The position numbers were made by a program, and so were the translations under genes. From Marixanthomonas sp. SCSIO 43207 (lineage in GTDB: Bacteria > Bacteroidota > Bacteroidia > Flavobacteriales > Flavobacteriaceae), in the NCBI RefSeq assembly GCF_019904255.1, contig NZ_CP063203.1:2490001-2554000 (forward strand): a stretch of 64,000 bases of DNA, read 5' to 3'. Shown piece by piece: positions 45,737 through 53,101 of the stretch. Each line of letters starts with the position of its first letter. Positions within the stretch are counted from its first letter, which is position 1. Under the pieces are notes generated by a model that saw only the letters and a program-made list of their open reading frames with translations, was not told the origin of the DNA and did no database searches.

Positions 45737-47433
45737 TGCAGCAGATTGATTGGATTGTCCTTATTGGAACCCTTGTTTTTATAGTGCTGTATGGTACTTG
45801 GAAAACCCGCAAAAACAAAACAGTAGACGATTACTTAAAAGGCGGTAACGATGCCAATTGGTGGACCATCGGGTTGAGTGTGATGGCCACACAAGCGAGT
45901 GCCATTACCTTTTTGTCAACCCCGGGGCAAGCCTTTCACGATGGAATGGGCTTTGTGCAGTTTTACTTTGGGTTGCCTATTGCCATGATTATTATATGCT
46001 GGGTGTTTATTCCTATTTATCACAGGTTAAAAGTGTATACGGCTTATGAATATTTAGAAAGCCGTTTTGATCTTAAAACACGTACCCTTACCGCTATCTT
46101 ATTTTTAATACAACGTGGTTTGGCAGCTGGGATTACTATTTTTGCACCGGCTATTATCTTATCTGCGGTCTTGGGTTGGAATTTGCATTACCTCATCATC
46201 GGGATAGGTACACTGGTGATTATCTATACCGTAAGCGGCGGCACCAAAGCTGTAAGCGTTACCCAAAAACAACAAATGGCTATCATTTTTGCCGGGATGT
46301 TTATTGCCTTTTTATTGATACTTAATTACCTACCGCTGGATATATCGTTTACTAATGCGCTAGAGATTGCCGGCGCCAACGGAAAACTGGATGTGCTCGA
46401 TTTTTCATTCGATTTTAAAAACCGATACACATTCTGGAGTGGTATTATTGGCGGTACCTTCTTGGCCCTCTCCTATTTTGGTACCGATCAAAGCCAAGTG
46501 CAACGGTATTTATCAGGACGCTCCTTACGTCAGAGTCAGATGGGGTTAATCATGAATGGGCTGTTAAAAGTACCTATGCAGTTTTTTATTCTCTTAGTTG
46601 GGGTTATGGTGTTTGTGTTTTATCAATTTAATGCCTCGCCATTGCATTTTAATCCGGCAGCAGTAAAGGATGTAAAAGAATCTGCTTATGCTTCCAATTA
46701 TGAAGCGCTAGAAGCCGAAAAGCAAAGCTTAGACAAACAACTCAACGAAAAGCAAATTGCCTATTCTGTAACAGAAGATGCTTCAGAAAAAGAAACGTTA
46801 CTTGAAGAAATTAAAATAATAAATGTCACGGAAGAGGAACTAAGAGAACAGTCACGAGGGTTAATTAAAAAAGCCAACCCAGAAGCCGAAACCAACGATA
46901 AAGATTACGTTTTTATTCACTTTATCTTAAACAACTTGCCTAGAGGGTTAATTGGCTTGTTATTGGCGGTTATTTTAAGTGCTGCTATGTCTTCAACCGC
47001 ATCAGAATTAAACGCCTTGGGGTCTACCACTACAATAGATTTATACAAACGTAACACCCCGGGGAAAGATGAAAAACATTATATGCACGCTTCTAAGTGG
47101 TTTACCTTGCTCTGGGGTGTCGTTGCCATTGGGGTAGCCAGTGTGGCAAACTTATTTGAAAACTTGATAGAATTGGTCAACATTATCGGTTCTATTTTCT
47201 ATGGAAATGTACTAGGTATTTTCTTGTTGGCATTTTTTGTTCGGTTTGTAAAAAGCAAAGCCACTTTTATTGCTGCTATCATCACGCAACTCATTATTGT
47301 ATATATGTGGTCGGTAGATGCAATGCCCTACTTATGGTTAAACCTGGTAGGCTGTGCGTTGGTAATGGGGATAGCGGTGTTGTTGCAAACGGTGTTACCG
47401 AATGCTGAAAAACCATCAAAAGAAACCGATTAA
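45736..47433 (+). CDS. Sodium:solute symporter (SSS family)
   Basis: A 565-residue membrane protein with about 13 helices and the SSS opening DDYLKGGNDANWWTIGLSVMATQASAITFLSTPG, then YFGTDQSQVQRYLSGRS in the family core. A charged loop of ~85 residues (~310-395, KDVKESAYASNYEALEAEKQ onward) interrupts the membrane helices; this insert is seen in Bacteroidota sugar-type members. It imports a small solute with sodium, probably a sugar released with help from the deacetylase. Its ATG overlaps the microprotein stop codon. Confidence 0.9.
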   Translation: MQQIDWIVLIGTLVFIVLYGTWKTRKNKTVDDYLKGGNDANWWTIGLSVMATQASAITFLSTPGQAFHDGMGFVQFYFGLPIAMIIICWVFIPIYHRLKVYTAYEYLESRFDLKTRTLTAILFLIQRGLAAGITIFAPAIILSAVLGWNLHYLIIGIGTLVIIYTVSGGTKAVSVTQKQQMAIIFAGMFIAFLLILNYLPLDISFTNALEIAGANGKLDVLDFSFDFKNRYTFWSGIIGGTFLALSYFGTDQSQVQRYLSGRSLRQSQMGLIMNGLLKVPMQFFILLVGVMVFVFYQFNASPLHFNPAAVKDVKESAYASNYEALEAEKQSLDKQLNEKQIAYSVTEDASEKETLLEEIKIINVTEEELREQSRGLIKKANPEAETNDKDYVFIHFILNNLPRGLIGLLLAVILSAAMSSTASELNALGSTTTIDLYKRNTPGKDEKHYMHASKWFTLLWGVVAIGVASVANLFENLIELVNIIGSIFYGNVLGIFLLAFFVRFVKSKATFIAAIITQLIIVYMWSVDAMPYLWLNLVGCALVMGIAVLLQTVLPNAEKPSKETD

Positions 47434-47442
47434 ATAAACAAA

Positions 47443-47634
47443 ATGAAACTATTGTATACCCTAGCGTTATGCTTTCTCCTCCTTCCCCTTTCAAACAGCT
47501 ACGCGCAAGAATACTTTGAGGGTGTTATAACCTATGATGTGACCTATGAAAGTGTTCATCCTGCTATTGAAGAAAAACAAATAGACATATCTTTCTTTGA
47601 GCCTAATCCCAAAAAAGTAGTTGTTGAAGAGTAA
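47443..47634 (+). CDS. Short secreted protein, probable 5' remnant of a longer gene
   Basis: 63 residues: a full signal peptide (LLYTLALCFLLLPLSNSYAQ) followed by EYFEGVITYDVTYESVHP, the usual start of longer secreted flavobacterial proteins, and then an early stop. No continuation in another frame was found before the next gene at 47691. I read it as a truncated gene or a very short secreted protein. It begins 9 bp after the symporter gene, so it is likely transcribed. Confidence 0.45.
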   Translation: MKLLYTLALCFLLLPLSNSYAQEYFEGVITYDVTYESVHPAIEEKQIDISFFEPNPKKVVVEE

Positions 47635-47690
47635 CCTGCTGCTTTGTTTAAAAAATCATTCCCAGTATAACCAACTGTAAAAACTTCCAT

Positions 47691-48188
47691 ATGCAACCCA
47701 AAAAATCATCCTTTGTTACTACGCTTTCTATCCTTTTAATCATCTTTTCGGGGTTTGGGCTGCTGATTGCTATTATTCAAAACCTAATGATTTACCTTAT
47801 ATCCGGTTTTTCTGAACCTGAAAATCTTTTAATTAATGATCCTTTTGAAACCATACGATTAAATGTCGAATTAATTATCGGGCTTTTTAGTTTGGCTACG
47901 CTCTTTACATTCATTAGCTCTATTGGTTTGTTCCGAAGAAAAAATTGGGCACGAATCAGTTTATTGGGGTTACTTGTTTTCTGGATACTATGGATTCTTA
48001 TCACGCCTACATTGCAATGGTTTTACTTTTTTGATGGGGAAGGACTACCTCTCTCAGCCGAGCCGGAAAACATACTAAGCCTTGTGCTCACCCTTGTTCT
48101 GGCTGCCATTGTTTTGGCGCTGGTGTTGGTTTGCATATGGATCTTTCGCAAGCTTTCTTCTGAAAAAATTAAAGCTGAATTTAAGTAG
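47691..48188 (+). CDS. Hypothetical four-helix membrane protein
   Basis: A 165-residue protein with four hydrophobic segments (FVTTLSILLIIFSGFGLLIA; LIIGLFSLATLFTFISSIGL; ISLLGLLVFWILWILI; ILSLVLTLVLAAIVLALVLV) and a short charged linker RRKNWAR after the second. No family recognised with confidence. The second and third helices with RKNWAR resemble small 'FRRKNWARI' membrane proteins of Bacteroidota of unknown role. Confidence 0.7.
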   Translation: MQPKKSSFVTTLSILLIIFSGFGLLIAIIQNLMIYLISGFSEPENLLINDPFETIRLNVELIIGLFSLATLFTFISSIGLFRRKNWARISLLGLLVFWILWILITPTLQWFYFFDGEGLPLSAEPENILSLVLTLVLAAIVLALVLVCIWIFRKLSSEKIKAEFK

Positions 48189-48319
48189 CAGTTAATCACT
48201 ACATATTCAACACTCCTACTCCTTCTTAAAAATTGTACCTTTGGGTAATACCTAGTTGTGTACGCTGTTTATACATACTACTAACTAGTGCGTACACACG
48301 CTTTAAAACATCTGTTATT

Positions 48320-49783
48320 ATGAATAAAGTAGTACTTGCTTGCCTTGCTTTTATACTAACCTTTTCCCTACACGCGCAACAATTTGATGTTTCTTTTTCT
48401 GAAGATATCCTTTCTGAACCCTTTACAGGGAATGTACTTCTTTATCTTTCACAAGAAAACAAAAACCCAAAAGATGCTTTTGTTCCCTTAGAGTTACCAC
48501 CCGTGTATCGCAAACAAGTAACGCAATTGCAACCCGGCGCAACCCTTCGGTTTGATGATTCGGCAATTTCATATCCCAATACCCTTTCCAATATTGAACG
48601 CGGCTCCTATTATGTGCAAGTGGTTTTTGACCGTAATTTGGGCGGACAAAACATAGGTGGCAGTCCCGGTAACTTATATTCTGAAGTGCAACGCATCACC
48701 TTTGATAAAAATTTTGATGCCGTGCACACCCTACAAGCCAATCAAGTAGTGCCTACGCTTTCTTTTACAGAAACCAAGCATATGAAAGAACTCGCTTTAC
48801 GGTCTCAATTGCTTAGTAATTTTCACAATAAAGACGTAACCATTGCCGGCGCTGTGCAACTACCAAAAGGTTATTATGAAAACCCAACCGCTACCTACCC
48901 TGTGTTGTTTAGCGTGTTTGGTTTTGGTGCCAATTATAAAACCCACGCCGGAAGTAAAAAATACGCCATGAACCACCTTAACGACACCCCGGCAATCGTG
49001 GTGTATCTGGATGGTAATTGTGCCCAAGGGCATTCTACCTATGCCAATAGTGACATTAACGGTCCTTAGGGCGATGCCTTGGTAAAAGAATTTATCCCTG
49101 CGCTTGAAAATCAATACCGCACCAATGGCGCCAAATTGGTGTTTGGGCACAGCAGTGGCGGTTGGACAGCTTTATGGCTTCAGCTTATGTATCAAGATAC
49201 CTTCTCAGGAGCTTGGGCAAGCGCACCCGATCAAGTAGATTTCAGAAATTGGCAAGGCGAAAACATCTATACCGATACAAATTTATACTACGCTCCCAAT
49301 GGTTCGCTACTAGCCGATATCACAATGGGAGGCGGTTACCCGATTATTGCTGCCAAAGATATGTATCAAGTAGAACACGTAGTATATCGCGGCGAACAGA
49401 TTCATTCATTTGATGCTGTTTTCAGCAGTCGGGATGCCGATGGGGAGATTATACGCTTGGTAGATGCAGCAACCGGAACCATCAATCCCGAGGCGCTTCC
49501 GTTATTTAAACGCTACGATCTTTCGCATCAAATTACTACCAATTGGGAAACCTATAAAGATGTTGTCAATAACAACATTCGTATTTCCATAGGCAAACAA
49601 GATAACTTTCACCTGCATAAAGCCGTACACTTACTTGATGATGCATTAAAAAAACGAAATTCAACCATTACGATTGACTATTACCCGGGTGATCACTTTA
49701 CCGTATATACCCCGCAGTATAAAGAAGATGGACAACGCTTTTTGGACAAACAATACCAAGCGTGGCAACAGGAAAACAAGTAA
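48320..49783 (+). pseudogene. Secreted alpha/beta-hydrolase (esterase) gene with an in-frame amber codon
   Basis: One reading frame of 487 sense positions runs from the ATG at 48320 (signal peptide ending FSLHAQ) to 49783, interrupted only by TAG at 49067-49069 (codon 250), in the context DINGP-stop-GDALVKEFIPALE. A single change from TGG (Trp) would restore it, and the frame on both sides is the same. The hydrolase nucleophile lies in GHSSGGW (Ser ~278), after the stop, so a product ending at 249 would lack the catalytic centre. Family resemblance is to esterase-like S9/Fes-type enterochelin esterases. A recent nonsense mutation is the likely explanation; sequence error or readthrough are alternatives. 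Confidence 0.85.
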
Positions 49784-49832
49784 CTATTTTTAAAACTTTA
49801 TTTTTCAGCAGTATACAAACTATTTTATTAGG

Positions 49833-50474
49833 TTATACAACCGTTATACTACCTACATAGTCGCTAATGGAGTACTGTTTCGATGCTTTATTTTTAAACG
49901 TTGCCCACACCTCTAGCGTATGATCTTGCAGTTCTTCGGGGAATTGTAACACCACTTCCCCCATATGCCGTTGGGCGGCGGCTTCAAAGAAAATAAAGTT
50001 TTGCGTAGCGGGCACATAAGCTATAGCCGAAAGTACATCCTCAGCATATGCCAAGCCCAGTGCGCTATTGTCTGTCCATTGTAACGATGCTTTCTGCTCG
50101 GCTTGTGCTGTGATTGATGCATTTAGCAACCCGCGTATGGGACCTTTGCTAATAAGCACTTTTGGATAATCAATTATAAAACTATCTGCCGTGGGAATCA
50201 TGGCCTCTGTTAAAAAGTAGGACTTCGCGAAATCGAATCGGCTTTTCTTTTCTTCGGGTTGGTCAAAACTTTCGTTTAAAAAAGCTTTTATTGGTAGCAT
50301 AAAAGCGTACATCATTTTAAACTTTAGTCGGTTGTGCAGTTGTGCAGGACTCGGCTTTTTGGTCGATTTTCTCGGTTTGCTTCGCATCACGGGAACACCG
50401 CGCCACGTAGTACCTACCACAGTACCTACCGTACCGGAAAAACCACCGAGAATACCATTATTAAATGTGGCCAT
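49833..50474 (-). CDS. DUF6266 family protein
   Basis: A 213-residue protein beginning ATFNNGILGGFSGTVGTVVGTTWRGVPVMRSKPRKS, the standard opening of DUF6266, a Bacteroidota family of unknown function that often occurs in variable regions. No signal peptide. It is on the minus strand, convergent with the broken esterase gene, and marks the left side of the accessory region. Confidence 0.8.
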   Translation of the reverse strand: MATFNNGILGGFSGTVGTVVGTTWRGVPVMRSKPRKSTKKPSPAQLHNRLKFKMMYAFMLPIKAFLNESFDQPEEKKSRFDFAKSYFLTEAMIPTADSFIIDYPKVLISKGPIRGLLNASITAQAEQKASLQWTDNSALGLAYAEDVLSAIAYVPATQNFIFFEAAAQRHMGEVVLQFPEELQDHTLEVWATFKNKASKQYSISDYVGSITVV

Positions 50475-50867
50475 AACAAGTAGAATTTGGTTTCGTTAGT
50501 ATAAGGGGAGCCCCGAAATATAAAGCGTATTCCCTTAAAAAACAAGCGTGTACCCAAAAAAAGCAAGATGCACTCCCCTAGTTTCATCCGAGTTTTCTTC
50601 GAGAATACTTCGACCATTGCCCGTAAAAGCAGGTGTTTCTCGAAAAAACCTCGAAGGAATATCGAGCCAGTATCGAACCAAACCTGAGGATAACCCTAAA
50701 AACAACACAGCATACAAGTGCCCTATTTTGTGATTTAGGTTTTTTACCTATATTTGAAAGATACTCCCCTTTGATTATTTACAATAAAAATAGCTTATAA
50801 GCGCACAAACTGCTCTTGGCATACCAAATAAGGTTGGTAAGGGAACTAAAAGTGCTTGAATAAACTA
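50475..50867. other. Intergenic region left of the cassette array
   Basis: 393 bp without a supported gene. It contains several CGAA/TTCGA-type stretches (50590-50670), a small inverted repeat TACCAA/TTGGTA (50823-50839) and a promoter at 50727-50756. The first cassette box GTTGTGC begins at 50868. No attC-like right arm precedes that box, so this could be the insertion boundary or an attI-like flank. Confidence 0.4.
50727..50756 (+). promoter_or_regulatory. Promoter reading into the cassette array
   Basis: TTTG at 50727-50730 and a perfect TATATTTG at 50749-50756, 18 bp apart. It lies 112 bp left of the first cassette box and points into the array, the position expected of a cassette promoter. 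Confidence 0.6.
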
Positions 50868-50900
50868 GTTGTGCAATATTTAACAAAAAAGCAAAAATCA

Positions 50901-51527
50901 ATGAAAAAACTGAACTACATTTTATTGTTTTCTTTCTTTTTGACTTTTAATTTAATTCAAGCTCAAGACGAAGTAAAAGAATCCAAATTTAATATAATTG
51001 GATACGGTGGAATTGGATACGGAATTGTAGAAAACGATAGCGAACCAAATTATAATTTTAATAGTAACAGTGGAGAAATTCTTTTGAATTACAATCTAAA
51101 TCAAAAATTTGGGATTGCAACAGGAATTGGATTAAACAAATTATCAGGTAATGGATTTAACTCAATTGGAAATTTTCACCACGAAAGAAGTTTGTTAAAA
51201 ATTCCATTGTTGTTTACGTTGAATTCAAAAATATCCGATGACTTTAAAATATTTGCGAATTTAGGATTCTTCGGACAGTCCATAATCAAAGATGAATACC
51301 AATTTATAAATAATACTCAAAAAGACATTTACGAAGGCTGGAATTTTGGAGCACAAATTGGACTTGGATTTTTATACGAGATATTTGATAATTTTTATTC
51401 TGGAATAAATTATAATGGACAATCTGACTTTAGCAAATTTGAGACGAATAGTAATGTTGGAATGAATGACGAACAGAAAATGAAAAATCTGAATTCCATT
51501 GGAGTTATATTAATTATCGAGTTATAA
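50901..51527 (+). CDS. Outer-membrane beta-barrel protein (porin-like fold)
   Basis: A 208-residue protein from the ATG at 50901, with signal peptide (LLFSFFLTFNLIQAQ). The mature part shows about eight alternating strands with many Gly, Asn and aromatic residues (FNIIGYGGIGYGI, FGIATGIGLN, LKIPLLFTLN, GWNFGAQIGLGFLY) and ends in ILIIEL. This is the eight-stranded outer-membrane barrel pattern of OmpA-like or PorT-like proteins. Sole gene of cassette 1 (50868-51540). No more precise function can be read. Confidence 0.75.
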   Translation: MKKLNYILLFSFFLTFNLIQAQDEVKESKFNIIGYGGIGYGIVENDSEPNYNFNSNSGEILLNYNLNQKFGIATGIGLNKLSGNGFNSIGNFHHERSLLKIPLLFTLNSKISDDFKIFANLGFFGQSIIKDEYQFINNTQKDIYEGWNFGAQIGLGFLYEIFDNFYSGINYNGQSDFSKFETNSNVGMNDEQKMKNLNSIGVILIIEL

Positions 51528-51533
51528 AATGTT

Positions 51534-51717
51534 GCACAACAATGTATAACCGCAATTTATTCACGCATATATATTTACTAAAGGAGTTATTCGGTCGTTC
51601 CACTCGGGTCAGCGGATTCGACTACGTCTGAATCTACTCGGAATTGCTAACGTCAGTGCTTAACCGAAAATTATCGCTACTTTAGCCGTAACTGACGGTT
51701 ATACGAGACCGTTGGGC
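51534..51717 (+). repeat. attC-like recombination site 1
   Basis: A 184-bp imperfect palindrome directly after the barrel gene. Left: GCACAAC (51534-51540), 3-nt spacer, GTATAACCG (51544-51552). Right: CGGTTATAC (51696-51704), perfect complement, 6-nt spacer, GTTGGGC (51711-51717). Inner arms CGTCAGT (51651-51657)/ACTGACG (51691-51697) and GATTC/GAATC (51615-51634) make further stems. The layout R''-L''...L'-R' and boxes close to RYYYAAC/GTTRRRY resemble integron attC sites. Confidence 0.7.
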
Positions 51718-51736
51718 TTAATATGAAAAACCAAAT

Positions 51737-53101
51737 ATGACGACAGAAATAATACTTCTCATAATACTGATAATCTTGCTTGCAGTAAATCTGATTGTGA
51801 CTTTAGTTAAAAAGCTAAAACTTGATTTTGACATTGAAGGAAATTTTAATGAAACGAAAAACTCATTAGTGAAATTTGATTCAACATTGGAAAGAACCGA
51901 TAAGTCAATGAAAGATGAATTTCAAAGAAATAGAGAAGAATCAAATACTTCTGCAAAAAATCAAAGGGAAGAATTGACTAAATCGCTTGATGGTTTTAAA
52001 GAAGGATTTGACAATAATACCAAACGCTTAAATGACCTATTAAAAGAGAGATTTGATGCATTTAGCAAACAACAAACCGAAATAAACCAAGAATCAGAAA
52101 AAAGAATTAAAGAGGTAAAAGAAACAGTTGAAAACCAGCTTAAAGAAATCCGAGAAGATAATACGAAACAACTTAATGAAGTCAGAAAAACAGTAGATGA
52201 GAAATTACAAAAAACATTAAATGAACGCCTAACCCAATCATTTGAAACAGTTGGTAAACAATTAAAGTCTGTTCAAGAAGGTTTGGGCGAAATGAAAAAT
52301 TTGGCTACGGATGTTGGAGGATTAAAAAAAGTTCTGAGTAATGTAAAGATGCGTGGTGGTATTGGAGAGGTTCAACTTGCTATGTTATTAGAGCAAATAC
52401 TTGCACCTGAACAGTATGAAGCTAATGTCAAAACAAAAAAAGGCAGTTCAGCTACTGTTGAATTTGCCATAAAATTACCAGGAAAAAATGATGACAACTC
52501 TGTAGTATGGCTTCCGGTAGATGCTAAGTTTCCAAAAGATGTTTATGAAAAACTTCAAATGGCTTATGATGATGGAGATTTAGATAAAGTTCAATTCGCA
52601 CAAAAAGAATTAGACAATACAATAAAGAAAATGGCTAAAGATATTAGTGAAAAATATATTGACCCACCAAATACTACTGATTTTGGGATAATGTTTTTGC
52701 CATTCGAAGGAATTTATGCAGAAGTTGTAAGAAAAGCAGCTTTACTTGAAACATTGCAAAAGGACTATAAAATAATTGTAACTGGACCGACAACATTAGC
52801 TGCTATTTTGAATAGTTTGCAAATGGGCTTTAAGACCTTAGCAATTCAAAAGAGAAGTGGTGAAGTTTGGCAAGTTTTAGGAGCAGTCAAAAAGGAATTT
52901 GAAAACTTTGGAGGAATGATGCAAAAAGCTCAAAAAAATATCCAAACAGGATTAAATCAATTAGATGATGTTATGGGCAAAAGAACGAGAGCCATTCAAA
53001 GAAAATTAAAAAACGTTGAAACACTTGACGAGGGACAAGCGAAAGCAATCTTACCGGAAATAACAGATAATTTGTTGGACTTAGAAGAAGATAATGGATA
53101 G
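51737..53101 (+). CDS. rmuC: RmuC-family DNA recombination limiter
   Basis: A 454-residue protein: N-terminal membrane anchor (~4-24), long coiled coil (~40-190) and the RmuC domain (~195-440) with MRGGIGEVQLAMLLEQIL, VEFAIKLP and VWLPVDAKFP. The E...E...D-x-K residues fit a PD-(D/E)xK-like nuclease core. RmuC limits recombination between short inverted repeats and is sometimes linked to defence against foreign DNA. Here it is the first gene of a two-gene cassette; its stop overlaps the helicase start by 8 bp, implying coupled translation and joint function. Confidence 0.88.
   Translation: MTTEIILLIILIILLAVNLIVTLVKKLKLDFDIEGNFNETKNSLVKFDSTLERTDKSMKDEFQRNREESNTSAKNQREELTKSLDGFKEGFDNNTKRLNDLLKERFDAFSKQQTEINQESEKRIKEVKETVENQLKEIREDNTKQLNEVRKTVDEKLQKTLNERLTQSFETVGKQLKSVQEGLGEMKNLATDVGGLKKVLSNVKMRGGIGEVQLAMLLEQILAPEQYEANVKTKKGSSATVEFAIKLPGKNDDNSVVWLPVDAKFPKDVYEKLQMAYDDGDLDKVQFAQKELDNTIKKMAKDISEKYIDPPNTTDFGIMFLPFEGIYAEVVRKAALLETLQKDYKIIVTGPTTLAAILNSLQMGFKTLAIQKRSGEVWQVLGAVKKEFENFGGMMQKAQKNIQTGLNQLDDVMGKRTRAIQRKLKNVETLDEGQAKAILPEITDNLLDLEEDNG

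Noticed and set aside
50590-50690. Repeated CGAA/TTCGA elements
   Set aside because: Irregular spacing and no constant unit; not a CRISPR or defined repeat.
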